A DNA stretch of 18,358 bases from URNF01 sp045543675 (lineage in GTDB: Bacteria > Bacillota > Clostridia > Oscillospirales > Acutalibacteraceae), in contig JAZPXM010000158.1 in assembly GCA_045543675.1 (NCBI GenBank), forward strand, positions 1-18,358, written 5' to 3'. Below are positions 1 through 7,725 of this stretch, piece after piece. A program made the translations under genes and the position numbers. How positions within the stretch are numbered: the stretch's first letter is position 1; the number at the start of each line of letters is the position of its first letter. The notes under the pieces were generated by a model. It made no database searches. It had not been told where the DNA came from and saw only the letters and a list, made by a program, of their open reading frames with translations.

Positions 1-977
1 ACTTGTTCTACTGTTAAAAGTACCGTGTTCTGCGAGTCAAATTCGTGTAAGGGATTGCGTTCAATATCGCCGTTATCGACGTATTTTTCATAGTTAAGAT
101 CGCGGTGATCGCACGGCACGCGGTAAAAATCACCCATATCAATGGCATTGGAACACTCTTCGTTAGTAAGTAATGTTTCATACATTTTTTCGCCGTGGCG
201 AATACCGATGATCTGTACATCATTTTCAGAATGGAACAATTCTTTAACCGCCTGTGCCAACACGCCGATGGTACAAGAAGGTGCTTTCTGCACAAGAATA
301 TCGCCACTCTGACCATTTTCGAATGCAAACAGCACCAAGTCTACCGCTTCTTCCAAACTCATAACAAAGCGGGTCATAGCCGGTTCGGTAACAGTGATCG
401 GTTTACCTTTCTTGATCTGGTCAATCCACAGCGGAATAACCGAACCGCGCGAACACAATACGTTACCATAACGGGTACAGCAAATCTTAGTTCTATCTTT
501 GGAGACAGTACGCGCCTTAGAAACCGCAACACGTTCCATCATAGATTTAGAAATACCCATTGCATTCACGGGATACGCCGCTTTATCGGTGGACAAACAA
601 ATAACCGTTTTTACACCCTCTTCAATAGCAGCGGTCAAAACATTATCGGTACCAATTACATTGGTCTTTACCGCTTCCATCGGGAAAAATTCACAAGAAG
701 GAACCTGCTTTAACGCGGCGGCGTGGAAAATATAGTCCACGCCGTGCATTGCACTTTTCAGACTGTTAATATCGCGCACGTCACCAATAAAAAATTGGAT
801 TTTTTCTGCCACTTCAGGCATTTCACGCTGATAGTCGTGACGCATATCGTCCTGTTTCTTCTAGTCACGGGAGAAAATACGGATTGCCTTAATATCCGTG
901 TCTAAAAATCTCTTAAGGACGGCGTTACCGAAAGAACCCGTACCACCTGTTATCATAAGTGTCTTACCTTCAAACAT
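1..977 (-). pseudogene. capE: CapE-type UDP-GlcNAc 4,6-dehydratase gene, partial, interrupted by an in-frame amber codon
   Basis: The ATG at 977-975 is preceded by GAGGA about 8 nt upstream. The reading frame runs to the left window edge without its natural stop, giving about 325 codons. An N-terminal Rossmann motif, TGGTGSFG (codons 10-17), is followed by HAAALKQVPSCEFFP (codons 85-99) and STDKAAYPVNAMGISK (codons 129-144), the active-site segment of extended SDR 4,6-dehydratases. The downstream RYGNV, MTRF, HGEK and RVPCD..DLNY motifs closely recall Staphylococcus aureus CapE, the 5-inverting dehydratase that starts UDP-L-FucNAc synthesis. Codon 39 (863-861) is TAG, where the family has the Glu of SRDE; the frame is otherwise intact on both sides. 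It is therefore a recent pseudogene, a sequencing or assembly error, or, less likely, a readthrough gene. It is the last gene of the operon in this window; capF and capG partners would lie past the left edge. Confidence 0.85.
861..863 (-). other. Premature amber (TAG) codon inside the capE-like gene
   Basis: Read on the minus strand, the codon after FSRD is TAG, and KKQDDMRH follows in the same frame. A single G-to-T change from GAG (Glu) would account for it. There is no frameshift, because conserved motifs lie in the same frame before and after. Two other genes in the window (the flippase and the GT4 at 5574) end naturally in TAG, which argues against general amber reassignment. Confidence 0.9.
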
Positions 978-1038
978 ACTGTTTTTCCTCACCTTATCGT
1001 AATTCTTGAATTGCGCAGTAACTTTCTTCATATTTCTA

Positions 1039-1068
1039 ATAATAACACATAACTCTTACAAATAGCAA
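1039..1068 (-). promoter_or_regulatory. Weak candidate sigma-70/A promoter in the spacer upstream of capE
   Basis: This is the only spacer near 100 nt in the window. On the minus strand it contains TTGCTA (1068-1063), then 18 nt, then TATTAT (1044-1039), matching the -35 and -10 consensus at 4/6 and 5/6. The start codon lies about 60 nt further downstream. In AT-rich DNA such matches occur by chance, so this is only a candidate for an internal promoter serving capE and genes beyond the left edge. I see no inverted repeat with a T-run that would act as a terminator here. Confidence 0.25.
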
Positions 1069-1077
1069 GTATCTAAT

Positions 1078-2607
1078 CTATCTTTTAAATAGCTTTTTCA
1101 GTTTTCCGAAGAATAAATTCTTTTCATATCCATTTAAGCAAAAGCACATCAATACAGCAAACGCCATAACAAAGAGCACACCGTTTATTAAAAACCTAAA
1201 AACACCTTGCGGTAACGGATTAAACTTTTCCAAAGCAAGGCCGATCGCCAAAGCAATCAACAAAAAAGGCGTGATTTTCAAATAGCACTTTTTAAGCATC
1301 TGCATCATATCCAGGTGAAGCACTTTAACATGTGCCACGATCAGTAACGCGCTGCGAATCAAATACGCAATACAAATAGAAACAGATGCGCCCAACGCTC
1401 CCCAAAAGTGTGATAAGACAAGTGAAAGGCAAACGTTCACTATGCCGGTTATCAGGTATATAAAAGATTGCAATTTCACTTTGTTTTCAACTATCAAAGT
1501 CGTGTTTGCGATTTGCAGGGGCATATAAAAATAACTAGGTATAACCAGAAGAACGGCACATAAATAACTTTCAATAAAGTCCGCTTTATTCCACACGTCT
1601 ATTATGAATGAGCGTCCGAAAGAAATAAATCCAACCACCAAAGCGCCCACAATCAAACATTGTATTCTGCCGATTTTTACCATTAAATCAACAAGTTTGG
1701 TGTCTTTTTTTCCTTCGTGCACGATTTTTGAAATGCGGGGCATAAACATACCATTAATTGCCTCTGCAAATGTAGAAACATACCCTTCAATTGTACTTGC
1801 CAAGCCAAAAACAGCCGACCCCACAGCACCGGTCGATGATACAGCAACAATAATTGACGGAGAAATATTGAATATCATACGGCGAGCCAAGCTGGTAACG
1901 GTTGTCCAAACCGAAAACCCAAAAATATCTTTTAAGATGCTTTTGTCTTTACACCTGAAATTCACTTTAACAGATGTATTCCGCTTTATTATATATAACT
2001 TAATTAAGATGGTAAAAATGCCTGAAAGCGCATTTACCGTCACCAAAGCAAACACGCCGAACCCCATTAGCAGTGCAAAGACCATTGTAACTACGATAAA
2101 AACCTTATGAAACAAATCCGCGAGTTTCAGCTCGACAAAGTTTTCATAAGCTGTTAATATACCGTTTAGATTTGTAAACGGAAATGAGATAACGCTGAAA
2201 ACACCCACAATGGCATAGAGCATCTTAAAGGTATTAAATTCAGTTGCGCTAAGATTGTCGTAAATTGAATTTAAGAACAATCCCACAATTAACAGTGCAA
2301 CCAGGATGATCCCGTCAAGCAGTACATAAAGTTTATAGGTCATACCGAGAAAATCGTTGATTGCTTTTTGATTTCCTTCCGCCTTATACTTGGACACAAA
2401 GCGAGAAACGGCGGCGCTCATACCGAAATCCATAACAAAAACGGTTATTAAAGAGTTGGCAAGCGTATACAACCCGTAATTACTTTGTCCTATCTGCGTA
2501 ATCATCCACGGAGTATAAATTAAGCCCGCAACCATATTAAAGGCAATCGCCAGATATGATATAAGAGCCCCCGCTTTTATTTGATTAGAAGTCTTAACGA
2601 TAATCAC
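1078..2607 (-). CDS. wzx: Wzx-type polysaccharide flippase (MATE/MVF-like)
   Basis: This is a polytopic membrane protein of about 509 residues with roughly 12-14 hydrophobic segments spread over its whole length. It belongs to the polysaccharide biosynthesis/export (PST, Wzx) group that flips undecaprenyl-pyrophosphate-linked repeat units across the membrane. The N-terminus resembles the family (NQIKAGALISYL, then a Tyr-Gly-Leu segment and DFGMSAAVSRFVSKY). No ATG occurs at the natural N-terminus. The frame is open upstream to weak ATGs at 2694-2676, but those lie inside licD and lack ribosome binding sites. I chose GTG at 2607-2605, 4 nt after the licD stop; its ribosome binding site is poor, so the start is uncertain. 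It ends in TAG. It sits beside the EpsG-type polymerase, as expected for a Wzx/Wzy system. Confidence 0.9.
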   Translation of the reverse strand: MIIVKTSNQIKAGALISYLAIAFNMVAGLIYTPWMITQIGQSNYGLYTLANSLITVFVMDFGMSAAVSRFVSKYKAEGNQKAINDFLGMTYKLYVLLDGIILVALLIVGLFLNSIYDNLSATEFNTFKMLYAIVGVFSVISFPFTNLNGILTAYENFVELKLADLFHKVFIVVTMVFALLMGFGVFALVTVNALSGIFTILIKLYIIKRNTSVKVNFRCKDKSILKDIFGFSVWTTVTSLARRMIFNISPSIIVAVSSTGAVGSAVFGLASTIEGYVSTFAEAINGMFMPRISKIVHEGKKDTKLVDLMVKIGRIQCLIVGALVVGFISFGRSFIIDVWNKADFIESYLCAVLLVIPSYFYMPLQIANTTLIVENKVKLQSFIYLITGIVNVCLSLVLSHFWGALGASVSICIAYLIRSALLIVAHVKVLHLDMMQMLKKCYLKITPFLLIALAIGLALEKFNPLPQGVFRFLINGVLFVMAFAVLMCFCLNGYEKNLFFGKLKKLFKR

Positions 2608-2610
2608 CCC
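2603..2610 (-). promoter_or_regulatory. Extended anti-SD-like sequence overlapping the flippase start region
   Basis: Immediately after the licD TAA the minus strand reads GGGGTGAT, close to the GGAGGTGAT that pairs with the 3' end of 16S rRNA. It overlaps the only good GTG start. A ribosome docking here would be positioned for a codon a few bases downstream (ATC or GTT), not for the GTG itself. Either initiation depends on re-initiation from licD, or the true start is non-canonical. Confidence 0.3.
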
Positions 2611-2611
2611 G

Positions 2612-3415
2612 TTAGTTGTTTGTGTCGGAGGTAAGTCTGATATTTTGATTATGTGATGGCTTTCTCTTATCTTCATCCGGTAATTCATCGGCATAGTTTT
2701 CGCCGAATCTTGACTTCAAAAAAGCATCATAACTCGATACAGCCAAAAACGTTTTATCTCTAAATGTAAGTTCGGTTAAAGTACGATATGTTTCCGCGGA
2801 GAGCGGTTGGAAATTGCGATTGGAATTACACACTTCATAGATGTAACCCGTTTCTTTTCCGTTGTATTTTTTACAGCTTTTATCTATTGCCTTGATAAGA
2901 ATATTCATCGGCAACAACGAAAGTAAACCGTACGCGATTTTTCGTATACCGCGCGGTTTTATTACACGCAGCTTCGTTTTTCTCGCGCCCGTAAATAGCC
3001 CAATCGTAGCGCACTGTTTACGAAGTTTTTCGGGAATGACATTGTCAACAGGAAAAATATCAATAAAAATACCGTGATGCATCGTTTTTAAATGTGAATA
3101 ATCGTAGTCGTATATTTCTGTGCCGTTCAAACAGAGTTTGGCATAGTTGAGCGGGAATTCCGGTACGGTGTTATAGGATTGCAGGAAAAATTTTTCGTTC
3201 AGTTCAGCAGGTGCGACACACAGGAACTTCTCATACTCTTCCCTAACCATAACAACATCAATATCATCGTCCCACGGCACAAAGTTTTGATATTTCACGG
3301 CACCCATCAACGTGCCGCCTTCCATTGAGTATTTTATGTCGTGTTTACGGCAAATCCTGTCAAACTCCATAAATATAGAATATACTTGATCCTGTAAAAA
3401 TTTTAAGTCGATCAT
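2612..3415 (-). CDS. LicD family phosphotransferase
   Basis: A 267-residue protein with the LicD signature: GGTLMGAV (33-40) followed by the acidic metal-binding stretch PWDDDIDVV (47-55), in a nucleotidyltransferase-like fold. Family members transfer phosphocholine or related phospho-groups from nucleotide-activated donors onto sugar hydroxyls of teichoic acids, capsules and glycans. The start ATG (3415) has a strong GGAGG 6 nt upstream. Length and ending (LPDEDKRKPSH near the C-terminus) match complete family members. No choline uptake or activation genes (licA, licB, licC) are seen in the window, so the donor may be CDP-choline made elsewhere, or CDP-glycerol, CDP-ribitol or another donor. 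It lies 13 nt after the polymerase gene and directly before the flippase. Confidence 0.92.
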   Translation of the reverse strand: MIDLKFLQDQVYSIFMEFDRICRKHDIKYSMEGGTLMGAVKYQNFVPWDDDIDVVMVREEYEKFLCVAPAELNEKFFLQSYNTVPEFPLNYAKLCLNGTEIYDYDYSHLKTMHHGIFIDIFPVDNVIPEKLRKQCATIGLFTGARKTKLRVIKPRGIRKIAYGLLSLLPMNILIKAIDKSCKKYNGKETGYIYEVCNSNRNFQPLSAETYRTLTELTFRDKTFLAVSSYDAFLKSRFGENYADELPDEDKRKPSHNQNIRLTSDTNN

Positions 3416-3428
3416 TTGTATCCTCCGA

Positions 3429-4517
3429 TTATTGCCAGAAGAAAATATACTGCGGTCTGTTTCGTATAAACAATATTAATAATGCGGTGACACACAACAT
3501 TGTAACTAATAAACGATTTTTCGGTTTGAACGTCGTAAATGCACTGGGTAAGGACAACATCATAGTCAAACTATAGTACTGCTGCACACGCATCATAGAC
3601 TGGTCAAGTAATGTAAGCAATGCAAATACCCCTGCCAATGTCGTGGCAGATACTTCAATGTTCTTATGTGGCGTTTTTTCATTGAAGTATCTGTAGCAAA
3701 GAAGAACAACAACAGCTACCAGCACCATTAAAAATGTAAAAGTATAGGTAGGTGCCTCATATACGGCGTCTTTCTCATATCCCACAAGGTTTGCAAACCA
3801 TAAAATAGCCCGTCCGCCGATTGCAAAAACAACCGCTGTAAATCCTCCCAAAACCGCTAGATATTTCCCGGTAATCTTAATGCGGGAAAAGAAATAGAAA
3901 GGAACAAAAACCAAAGCGGATTTATGTAACATAAACGCCAAAAGCGCAACCAAAGCAAATCGCCAAAACTTACGTTCTTTGATGAATTCATATCCTATGA
4001 ATACTATAAGTGCGGTTGCTAACGTCTGTCTATGTCCGGTAATGGCATAAAAGCTATAAAAAAGTGTAGAGAACAATATAAAACTAAAACAAGGGTCTTC
4101 AGAATTTTTATAAATAAACCGTCCCATTGCCGCAAAAAAGATTACAGCAATGATAATTAAATACACTTGATAATTATCGGTAAAAATATGCATAACTTTT
4201 TGAAAAAGCAGATATCCGGGATCTTTGTACAGAAAGTTTTCTGCCGAAGACTGCGAAGTATATCCTTGGAAATATACTCGATACAATGCGCCAAAAACTT
4301 CTCCCCAAGACGTACGTCCGGCTCTTTCAAAACTATCTGCATACTTTAACGTATCTGCCCCCACACTCTCGTGTCGCAATCCGGAAATAAGAATCCAACT
4401 AACCGACGAAATCCAGCAGAATATTTTGCGCTTTTGCTGCGTTGGTTGAACATATATCAAACAAATACCAAGCACCAAAACAAGTGCTATGTTAACAAGG
4501 TAAGCGGTCATATACAT
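3429..4517 (-). CDS. EpsG/Wzy-like polysaccharide polymerase
   Basis: A membrane protein of about 362 residues with some ten or more transmembrane segments. Early in the chain lies GLRHESVGADTLKY (46-59), the Arg- and Asp-containing motif typical of EpsG family proteins, followed by a larger extracytoplasmic stretch (about 60-105). A second family-like element, GHRQTLATALIVF, lies mid-chain. EpsG/Wzy proteins join lipid-linked repeat units on the outer face of the membrane. Two in-frame ATGs are possible. The one at 4517 sits only 3 nt after AAGG, while the one at 4511 is 9 nt after it and may be preferred. The gene starts 5 nt after the preceding glycosyltransferase stop. Polymerases diverge strongly, so its linkage specificity cannot be read from sequence. 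Confidence 0.88.
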   Translation of the reverse strand: MYMTAYLVNIALVLVLGICLIYVQPTQQKRKIFCWISSVSWILISGLRHESVGADTLKYADSFERAGRTSWGEVFGALYRVYFQGYTSQSSAENFLYKDPGYLLFQKVMHIFTDNYQVYLIIIAVIFFAAMGRFIYKNSEDPCFSFILFSTLFYSFYAITGHRQTLATALIVFIGYEFIKERKFWRFALVALLAFMLHKSALVFVPFYFFSRIKITGKYLAVLGGFTAVVFAIGGRAILWFANLVGYEKDAVYEAPTYTFTFLMVLVAVVVLLCYRYFNEKTPHKNIEVSATTLAGVFALLTLLDQSMMRVQQYYSLTMMLSLPSAFTTFKPKNRLLVTMLCVTALLILFIRNRPQYIFFWQ

Positions 4518-4522
4518 ACACC

Positions 4523-5521
4523 TTATCTAAATCTAAAAAATTTTTTGAAAACGCGTTTAATTATGCGTGTCGCTCTTTTATAATTATATAGGAGTGGATT
4601 CGGATATCTCAATATGGCGCTTTCTTTGCGATCATATGTGTGATCACAAAGGATAAAATCAGGATGTTTCAAAGGGATTTCGATGGGAGAAGTAGGCATA
4701 AAATGTACCATGTTCTTTTTCCAAACTAAATCGGTAGCCCCGATTTTTGCATGGGTAGAATCATTCCCAATACCAATGTTACATATTAAATTGGTTCTCG
4801 GAACGATGGATAAATACCTGTTGCTATACCTTAAATAATCAAATTGTGCATCCCAATACGAAATATTGGCATTTTGGCTCAACTTTTTGCGGGTTTGCAA
4901 CCAATGTTTAATGCGTTTTTTCTTTGAACGGCGGAAAAAAATTTCGCCTGACAGAAGACGTTGCACACGAGGATCTTCAATCGCGCGCATAGTATAATCG
5001 TAATCTTTCCAAACTCTTGCCCAGGTACCCCAACCCCAAATAGCACCTTCGTTACAAAAGAAATAACTTTCCCCGCCACAATCCCAATTCACAAAATGGT
5101 TAAGGCCACTTACCATTCCTATGCGTTCATCATCTTTATATTTTTCAAGGAGTTCGGCCATATACGGAAAAAATGTCTGTTCTGGAACACAGTCATCCTC
5201 CAGAACAACAATACGATCTACGAAGGACAAAGCCCAGGTAATAGCCGTTTGCGGACGCATACCGCAACCTATATTGGTTTCCGAATAATTAGTAATCACT
5301 TCACATTCCCAGTCAATATCCTCAGCTATTTTTTTGCAAGCCGCGATTTTTTCAAAATCATCGAAATGGTTTTCACGGGGGCCGTCACAGGCCAAGAACA
5401 GTTTAGAAGGCCGAGCTTCTTTTACGGCTGCAAACACCTTCTTGAAAGTTTCCGGACGTGTGAAAAAAATCAACAATACCGGTAAATCAACTTTGGCAGG
5501 GAGTTTTATCTTTAGATCCAT
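4523..5521 (-). CDS. HlpA-like GT-A fold glycosyltransferase (family 2-like)
   Basis: A 332-residue cytoplasmic protein of the group often labelled hemolysin activation or HlpA-like, in practice nucleotide-sugar glycosyltransferases of GT-A fold. It begins with PVLLIFFTRPE (14-24), carries the metal-binding VLEDDCVP (106-113), and has the characteristic aromatic motif WGWGTWARVW (162-171). An AGGAG lies 7 nt upstream of the ATG. The C-terminal tail is rich in Arg and Lys (final 20 residues) and may contact the membrane. It is predicted to add one sugar to the lipid-linked repeat; donor and linkage are unknown. The 52-nt spacer before it is the second largest in the window and holds nothing recognisable besides the ribosome binding site. 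Confidence 0.85.
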   Translation of the reverse strand: MDLKIKLPAKVDLPVLLIFFTRPETFKKVFAAVKEARPSKLFLACDGPRENHFDDFEKIAACKKIAEDIDWECEVITNYSETNIGCGMRPQTAITWALSFVDRIVVLEDDCVPEQTFFPYMAELLEKYKDDERIGMVSGLNHFVNWDCGGESYFFCNEGAIWGWGTWARVWKDYDYTMRAIEDPRVQRLLSGEIFFRRSKKKRIKHWLQTRKKLSQNANISYWDAQFDYLRYSNRYLSIVPRTNLICNIGIGNDSTHAKIGATDLVWKKNMVHFMPTSPIEIPLKHPDFILCDHTYDRKESAILRYPNPLLYNYKRATRIIKRVFKKFFRFR

Positions 5522-5573
5522 AAGTTTACTCCTTCGACATAAGAATTTTTCACGTATAACATCCTAATAAATG

Positions 5574-6770
5574 CTAATACTTTTCTTCTGTATACAAATT
5601 TAGATATTCATTAAATTTATTATTAACTTCATAAGCTAAAGTTCGTGCACGACATTCCCCCGATTCTCTAGATAGATTTTTGCACACCTGTTCCATAGAA
5701 TCAACATCATTTTTCGTGACAGCGCAACCACAAGACTCATCAACAATTTCTGTACTGCCACCAGTTTTGAAAGTGACTACCGGCGTTCCACAGGCAAGTG
5801 CCTCTATATTCACCGTTGGGAAAGTATCTTCGCGTGTTGGATTCACAAACACATCTGCCGCAGTATAAATTTCCGCTAATTCTTTTTGGTTGTTTGTGCG
5901 ACGAATAGAAATGATATTGGCAGGTAACTGGCCTTCCACGCTTTCATCCGTACCAACAAGAACGATTTGAAACTTTTCGCTATCTAACCGTTTCGCTAAC
6001 TCAATAAAAATATCTAACCCCTTTGGATATCCCCAGCCGTTTGCAACGCCCAATAAAATCTTTTTGTCGGCTGAAATATTATAACGTTGCCTAAAATCAC
6101 TCTTACAGGGTTGGAAAAGTTCTAAATCAATGCCGTTATTGATAACTTTTACGGGATAATCTTTCAAGAAGGAGCACCGTACCTGTTCCGCCATCCATTG
6201 CGACGGTGTTATAATAGTAAGATCCAAATCCTCAAACAATCTTTGTTTCTTTTGGAAAAGTCGTCGACTTCTATCAAAAAACCAACTGTATTTTTTGCAA
6301 AGCGGACATTTTTGACAATGGCTTTTCCACTTTTCACAACCAATTAAGTCATAATGCGTACAGTAGCCGGTAAAAGCCCAACAATCGTGAAAAGTCCAGT
6401 AAAGCTTTATACCTTTACGCTTGAAATACTTGAAAAGCATTGTAAGGTTACAGTTATGCCCGTGTAAGTTATGTAAATGCACAGCATCGGGCTGTATATG
6501 TTCCAAATGTGCGATAAGTCGCTTGGTTGCACCGCGAGAATTAAAGCCGTAATTGCCAAACACACGGGAGAAAATCGCTTGTAAACGAATCTCTTTTGTG
6601 GACATATATTTAATACCAAAAGGATAATCAGAATCACCCTGAGAATACAATATGTAATTTTCAACGTCTTTTTTAGTAAGCAATTCGCTGATAGCAACAC
6701 ATATTTTCCCTGTACTGCCAGTACCGCACACCGCATTGATCTGCACTACTTTCACTTTTACCTTCAACAT
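5574..6770 (-). CDS. GT4 family glycosyltransferase with Cys-rich segment (WcaC-like)
   Basis: About 398 residues from ATG 6770. The N-terminal QINAVCGTGSTGKI (10-23) is the acceptor-side Gly-rich loop of a group of GT4 enzymes related to WcaC. The middle carries HLHNLHGH (98-105) and HDCWAFTGYC (128-137). The C-terminal GT-B donor domain has the REDTFPTVNIEALACGTP stretch (313-330), with D315 and E323 in the usual E-x7-E place. Six cysteines (130, 137, 145, 152, 155, 158) cluster and could bind metal or form a structural knot; this is a subgroup trait. The start is ambiguous. ATG 6770 has GAGAGG directly adjacent with no spacer, while GTG 6755 has GAAGG 5 nt upstream and fits the common family start (V-K-V-V-Q-I-N). 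It ends in TAG. Confidence 0.9.
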   Translation of the reverse strand: MLKVKVKVVQINAVCGTGSTGKICVAISELLTKKDVENYILYSQGDSDYPFGIKYMSTKEIRLQAIFSRVFGNYGFNSRGATKRLIAHLEHIQPDAVHLHNLHGHNCNLTMLFKYFKRKGIKLYWTFHDCWAFTGYCTHYDLIGCEKWKSHCQKCPLCKKYSWFFDRSRRLFQKKQRLFEDLDLTIITPSQWMAEQVRCSFLKDYPVKVINNGIDLELFQPCKSDFRQRYNISADKKILLGVANGWGYPKGLDIFIELAKRLDSEKFQIVLVGTDESVEGQLPANIISIRRTNNQKELAEIYTAADVFVNPTREDTFPTVNIEALACGTPVVTFKTGGSTEIVDESCGCAVTKNDVDSMEQVCKNLSRESGECRARTLAYEVNNKFNEYLNLYTEEKY

Positions 6771-6797
6771 CCTCTCTTCAGAGTGTATCAATCAAAT

Positions 6798-7712
6798 TTA
6801 TCTGTATCTCAAACGATAAATTTTGCGCAAAACATCTTTTAGCATAAGTTTCGTGCGGCTTATGAAGCCTTTTAAGCGAATAGAGAACGGAATAGCTACC
6901 GTATTTTCTATTTTTTTGCATATATCAAAAAAACCGTTTCTGCAACTATACATCCATACGTCGCACAGTTGTTTCGCGTCAAAACTCTTATTGGATGACA
7001 ATTCACAAGCGAATCTATGCAACTCTTCCTTAAACAGGTGTTGTTTCAAAACAGTAACCTGACCGCCATGCCGACGGTTTTTTGCAAGCGGTTCGGAATA
7101 TTCGAAAAACGAAAAACCGTGCAAGGAAATATTGACCCAGTACATCCAATCGAGAATATAGGTGTACGTGGTGGAAAAAGCCCCTACTTTCTCTAAAATT
7201 TTCTTTGAAATCAACAATGCACATCCGTTCAGCGCGTGTCCGCAACGCATAAATTGCGAAAACATCTGATCAGCAGATATCAGTTTTTCTTGCCCTTCTG
7301 TGCCGGCACGCACCGTTCTGCCTTTTCCGTCGATGACCATGGTACCGCAAGAAACCACCGTATCTTCACTAAGTTTATGTTTTTGAAGCATCCGCACAGC
7401 AGACTCAATTTTAGTGGGCATATACACGTCGTCGTGAGAAAGCCACGAAAACCACTCGCCACGCATTTGAGAGATACCAAAGTTGAGAGCGGAAGCACAA
7501 CCGCCGTTTTCTTTTTTGAAATAGCGAATTTTATCACCGTAAGATAACGCAATCCGTTCGGTTTCCCCGTCATCGGTAGAGCCGTCATTTACAACGATAA
7601 TTTCAATGTTTTTATAGGTTTGTGCCAAAGCAGAGTCAATGGCTTCTCTCATATAGTTGGCTCCGTTGTAAACAGGTACAACAATAGAAACCAATCCAAT
7701 ATCGTTTATCAT
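6798..7712 (-). CDS. GT2 family glycosyltransferase
   Basis: A 304-residue GT-A fold enzyme with textbook GT2 landmarks: VSIVVPVYN (8-16), IVVNDGSTDDG (39-49) for nucleotide binding, and SWLSHDDVYMP (89-99) containing the metal-binding Asp pair (D94, D95). A conserved ALNGCALLI and a later RRHGGQVT element match acceptor-side features of the family. The ATG at 7712 has AGGAG 6 nt upstream. It acts in the cytoplasm on the lipid-linked intermediate, probably adding one residue of the repeat. The gene follows the TupA-like gene by 13 nt. The donor sugar cannot be inferred. Confidence 0.92.
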   Translation of the reverse strand: MINDIGLVSIVVPVYNGANYMREAIDSALAQTYKNIEIIVVNDGSTDDGETERIALSYGDKIRYFKKENGGCASALNFGISQMRGEWFSWLSHDDVYMPTKIESAVRMLQKHKLSEDTVVSCGTMVIDGKGRTVRAGTEGQEKLISADQMFSQFMRCGHALNGCALLISKKILEKVGAFSTTYTYILDWMYWVNISLHGFSFFEYSEPLAKNRRHGGQVTVLKQHLFKEELHRFACELSSNKSFDAKQLCDVWMYSCRNGFFDICKKIENTVAIPFSIRLKGFISRTKLMLKDVLRKIYRLRYR

Positions 7713-7725
7713 GCCGTTCTCCTAA

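Noticed and set aside
195..713. 172-codon plus-strand open frame opposite the capE-like gene
   Set aside because: It lies wholly antisense to a conserved coding frame, its translation has no recognisable motif, and it lacks a convincing ribosome binding site.
978..1077. Possible intrinsic terminator between the flippase and capE-like genes
   Set aside because: Only a very short palindrome around TTGCGCAA is visible, with no GC-rich stem followed by a T-run.
861..1080. Amber codon reassignment or pyrrolysine insertion
   Set aside because: Other genes here end naturally in TAG, and the affected residue is a conserved Glu one substitution away from TAG, so mutation or sequencing error is simpler.
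1604..2110. 168-codon plus-strand open frame opposite the flippase
   Set aside because: A low-complexity Thr/Ile/Pro-rich translation mirrors hydrophobic codons of the membrane protein on the other strand.
4961..5485. 174-codon plus-strand open frame opposite the HlpA-like glycosyltransferase
   Set aside because: A shadow of the minus-strand gene, whose motifs (EDD, WGWGTW) fix the true frame.
5522..5573. Short open frame (about 16 codons) in the 52-nt spacer before the HlpA-like gene
   Set aside because: It has AGG directly against the ATG with no spacer, no conserved content, and runs into the next gene; probably chance.
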